From positions 566,501 to 630,500 of the forward strand of contig NZ_CP014674.1 of the NCBI RefSeq assembly GCF_001787335.1: a DNA stretch of 64,000 nucleotides, given 5' to 3'. The first letter of the stretch is position 1, and every line of letters begins with the position of its first letter. Below the pieces are notes generated by a model. The model searched no databases. It worked only from the letters and a program-made list of their open reading frames with translations, and was not told where the DNA came from. Source of the stretch: Kozakia baliensis (lineage in GTDB: Bacteria; Pseudomonadota; Alphaproteobacteria; Acetobacterales; Acetobacteraceae). A program made the position numbers and the translations under genes. Shown here one piece after another: positions 55,651-64,000 of the stretch.

Positions 55651-56479
55651 CCAGTTCGGCCAAGCGCGCGAACTCGGCCACGCTGAGCGTCTCGGCGCGG
55701 CGGGTTGGCGCGATATCGGCTTCGTTCAATAAAGCCTCGCCCCCAATGGGCTTGAGGGAAGCGCGCAGCATCTTGCGCCTTTGCCCGAACGCTAAGCCGG
55801 TGACATGCTCCATCGTGCGGAACAAAGCCGGGGAAGGTTGTTCCGCGTATGGCTTGAGGCCCACGACTGCGGACTCAACTTTGGGCGGCGGGGAGAAGGC
55901 TCCGGCGGGAACGCGCAAAAGAAGCGAGCATTCCGCGCACCATTGCGCCAGCACGGCCAGGCGTCCGTAGGCGCTGGTGTCTGGGGAGGCGCAGATGCGT
56001 TCGGCGACTTCCGCCTGGAACATCAGCGTCATGCGCTCCCAGGACGCCGCCTGCCGGAGCCAGCCGATCAGTAGGGGCGTGCCGACATTGTAAGGAAGAT
56101 TGGCGATGATCTGCCGTGGCGCGGGGCAGAGCGTTGCGGTATCCAACGCCATGGCGTCCTTCTGGACGATATGAAGGCGCTGGGGAAAATAGGCAGCGAG
56201 TTCATCCAGAAGCGGCCAAGCGCGCTGGTCGATTTCAACCGCATAAACATCTTCGACCGGCGTTGCCAGCAATGCGCGTGTCAGACCGCCGGGACCAGGG
56301 CCGATTTCCACGACATGCCGCCCACGAAGGTCGCCCCCCAAGGCGGCGATACGCGCCACAATGGAGGGATCGAGCAAGAAATGCTGGCCGAGTGCTTTTT
56401 TCGCATCCAGACCATGCGCCTTGATGACGTCGCGTAGGGCTGGAAGCGTTTCGGGCAAGCGATTTTCCGCCTGGTTCAT
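55634..56479 (-). CDS. rsmA: 16S rRNA dimethyladenosine transferase (KsgA)
   Basis: Dimethylates A1518 and A1519 in helix 45 of 16S rRNA. 281 residues. GQHFLLDPS at ~31-39, SAM motif EIGPGPGGLT at ~58-67, acidic VEID at ~81-84, and the adenine-binding NLPY at 127-130. The start overlaps the surA stop by four bases. The usual neighbour pdxA is absent between surA and rsmA here. Confidence 0.96.
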   Translation of the reverse strand: MNQAENRLPETLPALRDVIKAHGLDAKKALGQHFLLDPSIVARIAALGGDLRGRHVVEIGPGPGGLTRALLATPVEDVYAVEIDQRAWPLLDELAAYFPQRLHIVQKDAMALDTATLCPAPRQIIANLPYNVGTPLLIGWLRQAASWERMTLMFQAEVAERICASPDTSAYGRLAVLAQWCAECSLLLRVPAGAFSPPPKVESAVVGLKPYAEQPSPALFRTMEHVTGLAFGQRRKMLRASLKPIGGEALLNEADIAPTRRAETLSVAEFARLAELVMNRG

Positions 56480-57888
56480 CCCTGCTGCTGCGCTTTGGTC
56501 GTGTTGCGCATCTCAATCACGGAGCGGCGTTGAAGATCGCGCTCCATTTGGCGCGATGCCTGCTCCACACGCTCGTTCATCAACGCATCGGCAATTTCGC
56601 TTGGCGATTGCTGCGCGATGTTTTTCTGTTCTTTCGAGCAGACCATCAACAGCGCAATGCCATCCGTGGAAACGAGCGGATGAGAGGATTGTCCAGGCGC
56701 CAACGTGCTCAGAACGGAGCGCATCTGCGGGTTGATGCGTTCCAGAACCAGCGCGCCCGGATCGCTCGGATGTTTCTCACCCAGCGAGTGGTTCAACGCT
56801 TCCATGGCCGCACAGCCATGCGTGGCTTGAGCGGCCTGGGCGGCGTGTTGCAGAGCGAGTTTCTGCTGGTCCGTCGGCGCTTGCGGATTCAAAGGCGCGC
56901 TGAAGGGGAAGAAAGCCTGACGGAGCGTCATGACCGTTGCCAATTGATGGCCGATCGTGCGTTTGCCGTTGGTGGTGACGATCACATAACCACCCGCGAC
57001 CTTGATCGGGTTGGAGATCGCGCCTTCCGGCATCTGACGAACGATATCCACCACTTGCGGATCGAGACTATCTTCCTGCACCCAGCCCATCGCGCCACCA
57101 TCCAAAGCGGTTTGGGACTGCGAGAACTGCGCCGCGACGATCGGGAAGGGCGCGCCGTTACGCAATTGGGTGATGATCGTCTTGGTGAATTCCAGTTCCG
57201 ATTCGGAATGACGCGGATCGGCAACGGGGATGAAGATTTCACTGATATTATATTGCGGGCGGCCTTCCTCGGAGCGTAGCGCTTCTTCACGCTGGGCGAT
57301 CTGGCGAGCCGTGATGCGCCCCCGACCGCCGATTTCTTCACGCAGCACCTGCATCCAGCCAAGCTGCACGCGGATCTGGTCAATCAGGGTCGTCAGCGAA
57401 ACGCCGTCCTGCGCCAACCGATTGCGCAAGGCGTTCTTCTGCATGCCGTTGCGGCTTTCGATCCCGCCGATCGCCTGGGCGATCTGTTCCGGCTCGATAT
57501 TGATATGCCGCTTGAGGATTTCCTGCGTTTTGATCCGCTCGTCGATCAACTGATGGATGATCTGCGGACGCAGGCGCTGCATCAATTCCGGGCTGATGGA
57601 CAAGCCGGTGGAAAGCGCGAACAAGCGGCCGCGATTATCGACATCGCGCTCGGTTAGAACCTGCCCGTTGATGATCGCCAGGATTTCGTCTTCCGGCGGT
57701 GTTACGGGCGGTTGTTCCGCTTGGGTTTTATCCGTCTTCTTCGCATCGGCATGATGGCGATGCGATGTCACCGCGCCCGCGAAGCACGGAACGGCGATGG
57801 TGGCGAGAAGACAAAGGCGTGCCAGGCGATGCACGAGGCGTCCGGCTGGCGGCCGACCGCTGATGGCGGCGTGGTCGATAGGGGTCAT
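56476..57888 (-). CDS. surA: SurA-like periplasmic chaperone/peptidyl-prolyl isomerase
   Basis: Escorts outer-membrane proteins, including LptD. 470 residues: signal sequence (LARLCLLATIAVPCFAGAV, ~22-40), SurA N-terminal chaperone domain (~66-185, with EILAIINGQVLTERDVD), a clear parvulin domain (~213-308, ISEIFIPVAD and GGAMGWV), and a second, degenerate parvulin-like region (~325-450). It begins ten bases after the lptD stop, matching the typical lptD-surA order. Confidence 0.93.
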   Translation of the reverse strand: MTPIDHAAISGRPPAGRLVHRLARLCLLATIAVPCFAGAVTSHRHHADAKKTDKTQAEQPPVTPPEDEILAIINGQVLTERDVDNRGRLFALSTGLSISPELMQRLRPQIIHQLIDERIKTQEILKRHINIEPEQIAQAIGGIESRNGMQKNALRNRLAQDGVSLTTLIDQIRVQLGWMQVLREEIGGRGRITARQIAQREEALRSEEGRPQYNISEIFIPVADPRHSESELEFTKTIITQLRNGAPFPIVAAQFSQSQTALDGGAMGWVQEDSLDPQVVDIVRQMPEGAISNPIKVAGGYVIVTTNGKRTIGHQLATVMTLRQAFFPFSAPLNPQAPTDQQKLALQHAAQAAQATHGCAAMEALNHSLGEKHPSDPGALVLERINPQMRSVLSTLAPGQSSHPLVSTDGIALLMVCSKEQKNIAQQSPSEIADALMNERVEQASRQMERDLQRRSVIEMRNTTKAQQQG

Positions 57889-57898
57889 TAAGGATCCG

Positions 57899-60211
57899 TC
57901 AGCCGTTAATTCCGAAAGTGCCGATCGTTTTGAATGTCAGATTGAACAGCACCGTCGTATTCCGCTGCTGCCCGCCGATGGAGGTATATTGCTTGATGGC
58001 CAGGATGTCCAAGCCGAAGCAATCGTTACTATAGCCGACATCGCCGCCCAAGCTGACAAATTCATGGCGCGAAAGCGAGCGACGCCCGTAAATCGAGGCA
58101 TGATACTGGCTGAACTGCGTCGAGAAGCCCGCCGTCACTTCGTTGGTCGGCGTATAATAGACGCTTGTCGGGCCTGTGGGGCGGAAATCGGTCGCATAAT
58201 AATAGTATGGCGTGACCGGCTCATAAATATAGCCCGCATTGACGTGGAAAATCGGAACGCCCGCGCTCAACAGCCCTTCGCCATAGTCGAAATGTTTGCG
58301 CCAGGGATCGTAACGCCCGCGCGCCGTCAGATCGATATATTGATTGGGGCTGACGCGCACGCGCGCCACGGGGTCGGAAAGATGATGTGATAAACCGGAG
58401 TAAGGAATCCGGTTATGGTCGATATGCTGTTGGATGCTCTCGCCCGCGAGAAAATCGACGACATGCCCGCGCCACGTCCAGTTGCCGTGCACGCCGATAT
58501 TACCGCGGATGCCGCCATCGAGCCGGTCCGTGCCGGTGTAGCGGTTGAGCGCGAACAACGTGCTATCGGTGAATTCGTAGGCTAGACTGTCTTCGTTCGG
58601 CATATAGCTGTTGGCGCTGTTGCCCATGTTCGGCGCAGCGATCGCCTGGACGATCGGTTCCAAAACCTGCGCGCCATGTCCGTGCGCGAAACTGCGCAGG
58701 AAAGGCCAGTTCATTTTCAAGGCGATGGTCGGCAGCACTTGTCCCGTCGTATGGGAACGATAGGTCGCATAGTAGGTGGGCTGCTGATAGAGGCGATCGG
58801 CATGATAAACGGTTGCGTCCAATCGGGCGGTCAGCAGCCAAATTTGCCCCAGCCGGTTATGAAACGGCCGTTCCCAATTCATCTCGATCTGGCCGCGCTG
58901 GTCCCGCACGCCTTCAGGGCGATAGACGTTGAAATCCGTCGTCTTGGCAGAGAATGTGCCGCCAAGCGCATCGGGTTGCCCTTGGAAAGCATAGGTGAAA
59001 CGTGGCAGCACGAAAGGCAGATCGGAATTTCGGATCACGCCTTGGTTAAGGCCCTGATAGAACTGGGTGTCGAGACGCGCATAGGAACCGACGCCGAAGC
59101 CTTCGAGGAAGGCGTTGGAACTCAGCATTTCATCGCCGTAACCGGAGATACGGTAGTCGCGCATGTAGTTGGCGGATGAAGCCAGATTCAAATTTACGCC
59201 GCCGCGCCAGTTCCGGTCGATATTGAAGACAGCGGACCCGCGAACATATCCTTGAATGCCCGAATCGTTGGTGCCTGCGACGGTATTGCCGAACGTATTG
59301 ACGTATTGCCCTTCGTGATGAGTGTCATACGCAAGGCCGCCAATGAAGTTGATGCGGCCGAAATTGAGATTGTTACGATATTGGCCGCTGATCTGCGGCC
59401 CGGTGCGCGTCGAGACCAACCCCTGGACCGTCAGATCCTGTTGTTGGTCGATGGCCCAGAAATAGGGAATGGTGAAATAGGTGCCGAGATAACGGTCATG
59501 GGGGCTGATGCCCGGCATCAAGAAGCCGCTCTGGCGCTTTACCGTTGGATCCGACATGGAGAAGAGCGGCAGATACATGATCGGCAGCCCCAGCATATCC
59601 AGATAGGCATGGCTGAATTCGATGCGATGATGTTCCGCGTCCTGCGTGGCGTTATAGGCGCGCAATTGCCAGAAGGGCGGCCATTCCGGGTGCTTCGCGC
59701 AAATCTCGCAGGCCGTATAGACGGCGTGGCTCATGTCATTGACTTGCCCAGCCGTGCGCCGCATGCCGTTCGCCGCCATCTTGGCGTTATCCTGCATCCT
59801 TAGATAGATAGCACGCGCGATCCCGTCGTGCATGCCGTTGCTGAGTTCGACATAATCGGCATAGCTGGTGCTGCCGTCCGGCTCTACCATCGCGACATGA
59901 CCGGTCGCCGTCATGACGCCGGTATTGCGATCATAGACGATCTTATCCGCGCGCATGGCGTGTTCACCCTGCCAAACCTGCACATTGCCCGTCCAGGTCA
60001 CGACGCCGTTCTTTGCGTAGGATTCCTGATCCGACAGGTAGGTGACGGGATCGGATTGCGAAGTTGGCTTGCCCATGGCGATGGTCGGGCCGGTCTGGCG
60101 TTGCATGGTGGCCTGTGCTTCCTGCAACGAGACGAGCGTCGCCGTTCCGGCCAGCATCGAAGCGGCCAGCCAGCGTTTGCGTCCCTTACGTCCGACAAGC
60201 GCGATCGACAT
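57899..60211 (-). CDS. lptD: LPS-assembly protein LptD
   Basis: Outer-membrane beta-barrel that inserts lipopolysaccharide in the outer leaflet. 770 residues from the ATG at 60211, whose first base overlaps the lptG stop (TAATG). Signal peptide (KRWLAASMLAGTATLVSLQEA), OstA/LptA-like periplasmic domain (~60-190, VVTWTGNVQVWQGEHAMRAD), then the barrel with many aromatic alternating strands. Two cysteines in ACEICAKHPEW (~165-175) may form a disulfide, although the canonical LptD cysteine set is not obvious. Confidence 0.94.
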   Translation of the reverse strand: MSIALVGRKGRKRWLAASMLAGTATLVSLQEAQATMQRQTGPTIAMGKPTSQSDPVTYLSDQESYAKNGVVTWTGNVQVWQGEHAMRADKIVYDRNTGVMTATGHVAMVEPDGSTSYADYVELSNGMHDGIARAIYLRMQDNAKMAANGMRRTAGQVNDMSHAVYTACEICAKHPEWPPFWQLRAYNATQDAEHHRIEFSHAYLDMLGLPIMYLPLFSMSDPTVKRQSGFLMPGISPHDRYLGTYFTIPYFWAIDQQQDLTVQGLVSTRTGPQISGQYRNNLNFGRINFIGGLAYDTHHEGQYVNTFGNTVAGTNDSGIQGYVRGSAVFNIDRNWRGGVNLNLASSANYMRDYRISGYGDEMLSSNAFLEGFGVGSYARLDTQFYQGLNQGVIRNSDLPFVLPRFTYAFQGQPDALGGTFSAKTTDFNVYRPEGVRDQRGQIEMNWERPFHNRLGQIWLLTARLDATVYHADRLYQQPTYYATYRSHTTGQVLPTIALKMNWPFLRSFAHGHGAQVLEPIVQAIAAPNMGNSANSYMPNEDSLAYEFTDSTLFALNRYTGTDRLDGGIRGNIGVHGNWTWRGHVVDFLAGESIQQHIDHNRIPYSGLSHHLSDPVARVRVSPNQYIDLTARGRYDPWRKHFDYGEGLLSAGVPIFHVNAGYIYEPVTPYYYYATDFRPTGPTSVYYTPTNEVTAGFSTQFSQYHASIYGRRSLSRHEFVSLGGDVGYSNDCFGLDILAIKQYTSIGGQQRNTTVLFNLTFKTIGTFGING

Positions 60212-61362
60212 TAACCATCCTCCAGGTGCAGCAGCAGCGTCACCGCCAAGCAAAGTCCCGCGCCAGTCGGCGCCCATGCGGCGAGCACCGGCGGCAATGC
60301 GCCCGACTCGCCGAACTGCGCAGCCACCTTCGAAATGGTGAACAGCGCGAAGCCGGCGGCAATGCCGGAGCCGAGCATACGCGCTACGCCGCCACGCCGT
60401 GTTGGACGCATTGAAAATCCTGCGGACACCAATGCCATTGTTCCACAGAGAATGGGAAGCGCTAGAAGTGTCTGAAAATGCAAGCGATGACGAATTGACG
60501 AAAAGCCTGACCGTTCAAGCAAGTGGATAAAGCCCGGCAACTCCCAGAACGAAAGCGTTTCAGGGGAGGCGAAACTTTCCTTCACGCGGGTCAAGGTCAG
60601 GTTGGTCGGCAAATCGTAACGACCGATTTTAACCGGCAGGTGGTCTGGGCGGACGGTCGAGGCATCTTCGAGCCGCCACATTCCTTTCGCCAAAAAGCCG
60701 TTCGGCGCTTCGATTCGCAGAACCAGATGATCATGATCGTCGAGACGAAAAATACTAACCTCGTTGATGTGCAAAACGCCTTCCTGAAGGCGCACGTCGC
60801 GCGCATGAAGGATGGCGACGCCACGCCCCTCGGCGGTATCGTCGGACTGGCGTAACCACAAAGCGCCGCCATTTAAGGTCAGCGGCCCGCCACCGGTTTT
60901 GAGATACGTCTCGTCAAGCAGTTCCGCTTTCCGGAACATGATGGAGGAAAGCGGCGAGAGCGCGCCCATCCCCAACAGCCCGACGATAATCGCGCAAGCG
61001 AGGGGGGCCGCGAGAAACTGCCAAGCCGAGATGCCCGCCGCACGCGCCACGATCAGTTCCGACGAGCGTGTCAAACGCCAAAAGCAGACGATCCCGCCCA
61101 GCAATATGCCGAACGGCATGATCGTGATCATGAAATAGGGCACATGCAGTCCGGCGATCTCGGTCACCAGGCTGGTCGGCACATCCGGCTTGGTGGCGAC
61201 ACGGCGCAGTAGATCGATGAAATCGAAAAGGGAGACCAGCCCGGTTAGGGCCGCGATCATGGCGAGAACGAACAGGGTGAACAGCCGCGCGATATAAAGC
61301 GAAAGCGTTACCGAAACACCCGCCGTCGATCCGCGTATGACGGCCAGCGTCTTACGCCCCAT
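60211..61362 (-). CDS. lptG: LPS export ABC transporter permease LptG
   Basis: Inner-membrane subunit pulling LPS from the membrane with LptF and LptB. 383 residues: membrane segments at the N-terminus (~20-120), a periplasmic beta-jellyroll (~150-290) and three membrane segments at the C-terminus. RSSELIVARAAGIS after the second segment is the coupling region shared with LptF. It overlaps lptF by 11 bases. Confidence 0.93.
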   Translation of the reverse strand: MGRKTLAVIRGSTAGVSVTLSLYIARLFTLFVLAMIAALTGLVSLFDFIDLLRRVATKPDVPTSLVTEIAGLHVPYFMITIMPFGILLGGIVCFWRLTRSSELIVARAAGISAWQFLAAPLACAIIVGLLGMGALSPLSSIMFRKAELLDETYLKTGGGPLTLNGGALWLRQSDDTAEGRGVAILHARDVRLQEGVLHINEVSIFRLDDHDHLVLRIEAPNGFLAKGMWRLEDASTVRPDHLPVKIGRYDLPTNLTLTRVKESFASPETLSFWELPGFIHLLERSGFSSIRHRLHFQTLLALPILCGTMALVSAGFSMRPTRRGGVARMLGSGIAAGFALFTISKVAAQFGESGALPPVLAAWAPTGAGLCLAVTLLLHLEDG

Positions 61363-62503
61363 GTCGATCGCCTTTTAGGCGGGCGCGCAATTCCGGCAAG
61401 AAAAGCAGAACACCGCAAAAGAGTGCGGGCAGAACTGCGGTCGCCCAGATCAGCGGAACAAGATGCAGGTTACGTCCTGCGAGATTTTGCAGCATCAGCG
61501 ACAAAGCCAGCAGCCCCACCACCACCAGCACGGCGGTAAGAGGTCGGGTGATATTGCCATGGCGGGAGAAAGCGCCGCTCAATACCGTAAAGAGCGCGAT
61601 CATGGCGAAGGACATCGCTGTTAGCGGCGAGGTTAGGCGACGCCATGCTTCGACTGCGAACTTCCCCCGATCTCGCGCGGCGACTTCATGCGGGTCCGGG
61701 TTCAGCAATTCACGGATCGACATTTCCGCCGCGTCGCGCACTTCGGCGGTGTCATGTTTATTTTGCGTCAGGTCGATGGTGTTGCGTGTGAAAGTCAGCA
61801 CGTTCAAGCGCCCGGTATGGCGGTCGATTTCCTGGCGCGACCCGTTGAACAGCACCACACGGGGCTGGTCGTTAACCACTACCATGGTGCCGCGCTCCGC
61901 CAGGATCGTCGCGCGTGCATCGGGATCGCGGTCGTCCTCGACCAGAACACCATGCATCTCGCCGCTACGATCCCGCGTGCGGACATAGACCGTCATATCT
62001 TTGGAAAGCTGGGTGAATACGCCGTCCTGAAGCAAAAAAGCCGCCATTTTGTTGCGAATCTGAAACTCGTAGCGGCGGAAAGCGTGGTACGAAACCGGGA
62101 CCAGCCACAAATTGAGAATATAACACAACAATGTCGCAAAAATGGCGCAACTGATGCCAGGACGCGCCAACTCGAATGGCGACAGGCCCGCAGCACGCAT
62201 GACCGTCAATTCCCGGTCGCCCGACATGCGCTGGTAACCGAACAACACGACCAGAAACGTGGTGATCGGCAAAATGACCGCCACGAAGGACGGCAGCATC
62301 ATTGAGGTGAGCTCTAAGAACACGCGCAACGACAGGCCGCGATCCACGACGAGCGATACGAAGCGGAGCGATTGCATCAGCCAGATCAACGCTACGGCGC
62401 CGCCGGTGATCCCTGCCAATCCCAAAAGGAGTTGGCGGATGACATAGCGATCGAGCAGCGGCAATTGGAAGCGACGCGGTGAAGAAGCGGCCGATGAGGA
62501 CAT
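61352..62503 (-). CDS. lptF: LPS export ABC transporter permease LptF
   Basis: Partner of LptG. 383 residues from MSSSAASSPRR at 62503; an earlier in-frame start would add 11. Same layout as LptG: YVIRQLLLGLAGITGGAVAL membrane start, SGDRELTVMRAAGLSPFELA coupling helix (quoted in part), periplasmic domain ~150-280, and C-terminal membrane segments. First gene of lptF-lptG-lptD-surA-rsmA. Confidence 0.93.
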   Translation of the reverse strand: MSSSAASSPRRFQLPLLDRYVIRQLLLGLAGITGGAVALIWLMQSLRFVSLVVDRGLSLRVFLELTSMMLPSFVAVILPITTFLVVLFGYQRMSGDRELTVMRAAGLSPFELARPGISCAIFATLLCYILNLWLVPVSYHAFRRYEFQIRNKMAAFLLQDGVFTQLSKDMTVYVRTRDRSGEMHGVLVEDDRDPDARATILAERGTMVVVNDQPRVVLFNGSRQEIDRHTGRLNVLTFTRNTIDLTQNKHDTAEVRDAAEMSIRELLNPDPHEVAARDRGKFAVEAWRRLTSPLTAMSFAMIALFTVLSGAFSRHGNITRPLTAVLVVVGLLALSLMLQNLAGRNLHLVPLIWATAVLPALFCGVLLFLPELRARLKGDRHGA

Positions 62504-62592
62504 GGGAGTGATGTCTAGCCTTCCGTCACGTCGCACAAAAGCGGCAAAACATCGCGTAATGATGCAAGCGCCACGAAAATCGACGATTTAAT

Positions 62593-62949
62593 TTAGCGAT
62601 GTTTAAGCCAGCGGTCGCCGCTATGGCGACTATGCGCCACGAAAAAGCCCAGCAGCGCGCCGACAGCCGCAAAACCGGCGGTCCAGATGGAGGGCGCGAT
62701 CAGAAGGGTGGAAAGCGCGGGCGCTGCGATCAGACCCGTGCCGGTGCTCAAAAAGGTTTCGGCTCGCGTCGGCCCGAACAAGCGCTCAGCGCCGCAGCCG
62801 GGGCAGATTTCCTCCGTGCGGCGCATCTTATGGTGGCAGGCCGGGCATAAAACGAGCGTATCGATCTCCGGCGTCATCGCCGGTTTATTTTGCAAGCGCG
62901 TGGGCAGACGCGTCACATTGCTCTGCGGCGGAAACATGGTTTTCAGCAT
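62593..62949 (-). CDS. zinc-ribbon membrane protein, unknown function
   Basis: 118 residues from an ATG at 62949; alternative starts are 62937 and 62877 (94 residues), and none has a good ribosome site. CPACHHKM and CPGCGAERLFGP form a four-cysteine zinc ribbon. Two hydrophobic segments follow, around GLIAAPALSTLLIAPSIW and AAVGALLGFFVAH, ending in a basic tail. So a small membrane protein with a cytoplasmic ribbon is likely. It is 46 bases after ccmI and may belong to that operon. Confidence 0.65.
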   Translation of the reverse strand: MLKTMFPPQSNVTRLPTRLQNKPAMTPEIDTLVLCPACHHKMRRTEEICPGCGAERLFGPTRAETFLSTGTGLIAAPALSTLLIAPSIWTAGFAAVGALLGFFVAHSRHSGDRWLKHR

Positions 62950-62995
62950 AGGAGCCAAACTGCCGCGATCCTGCTTCGCAATGCAATCTCGAATT

Positions 62996-63724
62996 TCAAT
63001 GCGCCTGATCGTGCTCGCCGGTCGCGATACGCCCTTCCACCGCCATACGCCACGGCGCATTAGGCGGGGCGGCATCCAAAGCGCGGCGATAAAGCGCCAA
63101 GCTGTCGGCGCTGATATGGCCATCGCGCTGGCTTTGCAGTTCTGCAATGCGCAGAGCCAGTTCGGGCGCGAATTTCACGGCCAGCGCCGCGCGATAATCC
63201 TTCAACGCCGCATCGATCTGCCCGCTGGCTTCCTCAACCTGCCCCAGCAAAGCGTGGCCTTGCGCATAGCCAGGATTATCCGGAGTCATCGTCGCGACTT
63301 GTCGGTTCAGCTTGGCGAAAAGCGCGGCCATGCGCGGGTCCACGCGTTTGGCGACCAGATCGTGCGGTTGCGGCGGCAGGGAAGGGTGGCCGTTGACGAT
63401 ATATAAAATGAACGCAAAGACCGGAAGCGCCACGATCAATGCGCCCACGCGCCACCGACCACTCGTGTTGAGTTTGGCTTCCGCCAATTTATCGGCCGCC
63501 AGGAGGCGGCGCTGCACTTCCAGGCGAGCGCTTTCGTAATCGGTGGGGTCGATCAATCCGCCAGCCAGATCGCGATCCAGCTCCGCCAACTGCCCCCGAT
63601 AAAGCGCTAAAGCCGAAGCGCGTTCGTCCGCCATGTTGCTCGGCGTTCCGCGCAGACGGCGCAAGCCCGCAAGCAACGGCAGCAGCGCCAGCGCGCCGAT
63701 CAACAACAAACCTAACCAGACCAT
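62996..63724 (-). CDS. ccmI: cytochrome c biogenesis protein CcmI
   Basis: Membrane chaperone that presents apocytochrome c to the heme-ligation machinery. 242 residues: an N-terminal membrane segment (VWLGLLLIGALALLPLLAGL), a cytoplasmic helix region (ALYRGQLAELDRDLAGGLI), a second membrane segment at ~93-110 (GALIVALPVFAFILYIV), and a periplasmic TPR-like part (~150-240, GHALLGQVEEASGQIDAALK). It starts four bases after the ccmH stop. Confidence 0.92.
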   Translation of the reverse strand: MVWLGLLLIGALALLPLLAGLRRLRGTPSNMADERASALALYRGQLAELDRDLAGGLIDPTDYESARLEVQRRLLAADKLAEAKLNTSGRWRVGALIVALPVFAFILYIVNGHPSLPPQPHDLVAKRVDPRMAALFAKLNRQVATMTPDNPGYAQGHALLGQVEEASGQIDAALKDYRAALAVKFAPELALRIAELQSQRDGHISADSLALYRRALDAAPPNAPWRMAVEGRIATGEHDQAH

Positions 63725-63728
63725 ATGT

Positions 63729-64000
63729 TCAATCTTGTCCTGTCGCGTTCGAAAGTTCCGCGACCCGACGCCGCTCTTCCTCGCTCAATGGCGGCGCTTC
63801 GTGGCGGCGGCGCAACATCGTCGCCGCTGCGGCCAGACCGGCCAAAAGCGCTAAAACCGGCATTGCCCAAAGCATGACCGTGCCGACGCTCAATCGCGGT
63901 TTCAGGCGCACGAATTCGCCGTAACGGGCGGTCATCCAGGCCATGATCTGCCGGTCGCTCTCGCCCCTCGCGACATGCTCGCGCACTACATGCCGCAGAT
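63729..64000 (-). CDS. ccmH: cytochrome c biogenesis protein CcmH, 5' part outside the window
   Basis: Thiol-reductase that keeps the apocytochrome heme-binding cysteines reduced. The frame stays open to the window edge; only the last ~90 residues are here. EHVARGESDRQIMAWMTARYGEFV (first 20: EHVARGESDRQIMAWMTARY) and the following RLKP are typical of the region just after the LRCxxC motif, which itself lies beyond the edge. A membrane segment (VMLWAMPVLALLAGLAAAA) follows. Confidence 0.9.
   Translation of the reverse strand, partial: LRHVVREHVARGESDRQIMAWMTARYGEFVRLKPRLSVGTVMLWAMPVLALLAGLAAAATMLRRRHEAPPLSEEERRRVAELSNATGQD

Overview
The window looks like core chromosome of an acetic acid bacterium (Acetobacteraceae, Alphaproteobacteria). 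The evidence is the moderately high GC, the gene orders (rpe with a heparinase II/III-like gene; dnaX-ybaB-recR; aroA-cmk-rpsA; lptF-lptG-lptD-surA-rsmA; ccmH-ccmI), a FYDLN-acid protein, a single-cysteine DksA and a class II-like AroA. I cannot name the species from sequence alone.

Layout. 1-4.7 kb: tail of an RsmB-type rRNA methyltransferase, rpe, and a heparinase-like protein overlapping a GT4 glycosyltransferase. 4.7-6.7 kb (minus): tyrS and a small alpha/beta hydrolase. 7.2-11.5 kb (plus): a sulfur-trafficking run of two tandem cysteine desulfurases, a 2Fe-2S ferredoxin and mnmA, then a GST. 11.5-13.3 kb (minus): flgI, a rod-binding FlgJ-like protein and a FlgN-like protein; dksA is divergent, followed by tRNA-Thr(GGT). 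14.4-20.2 kb: a 61-aa orphan protein, a large-subunit catalase, a DUF3465-like secreted protein, clpA and clpS. 20.5-28.3 kb (plus): D,D-carboxypeptidase, map, ggt, the SRP RNA, dnaX, ybaB, recR and an SDR. 28.3-29.2 kb (minus): a chorismate-lyase-like lipoprotein behind a FYDLN-acid protein. 29.4-33.3 kb: aroA-cmk-rpsA.

33.5-40.9 kb is the most accessory part: three consecutive plus-strand glycosyltransferase genes between two strong terminators. Two encode very large multi-domain enzymes, CgeB-GT4 with two C-terminal repeats and WY/YPEV repeats-GT2-GT4. The third is a stand-alone CgeB-like protein resembling the N-terminus of the first. 41-47.6 kb (minus): ilvA, greA, carB and carA. CarA carries an in-frame N-terminal helix-turn-helix extension. 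The carA-yqeY divergent spacer holds two identical 17-bp palindromes whose centres are exactly 42 bp apart. I consider this CarA-HTH/twin-palindrome arrangement the best candidate for an undescribed regulatory system. 47.7-55.7 kb (plus): yqeY, dnaG, rpoD, a GNAT, rpsF-rpsR-rplI and a cyclopropane-fatty-acid synthase. 55.6-64 kb (minus): rsmA, surA and lptD-lptG-lptF (outer-membrane assembly), a zinc-ribbon membrane protein, ccmI and the end of ccmH.

No insertion sequence, prophage, CRISPR array or obvious pseudogene was seen. All assignments come from reading motifs and context; no database search was run.
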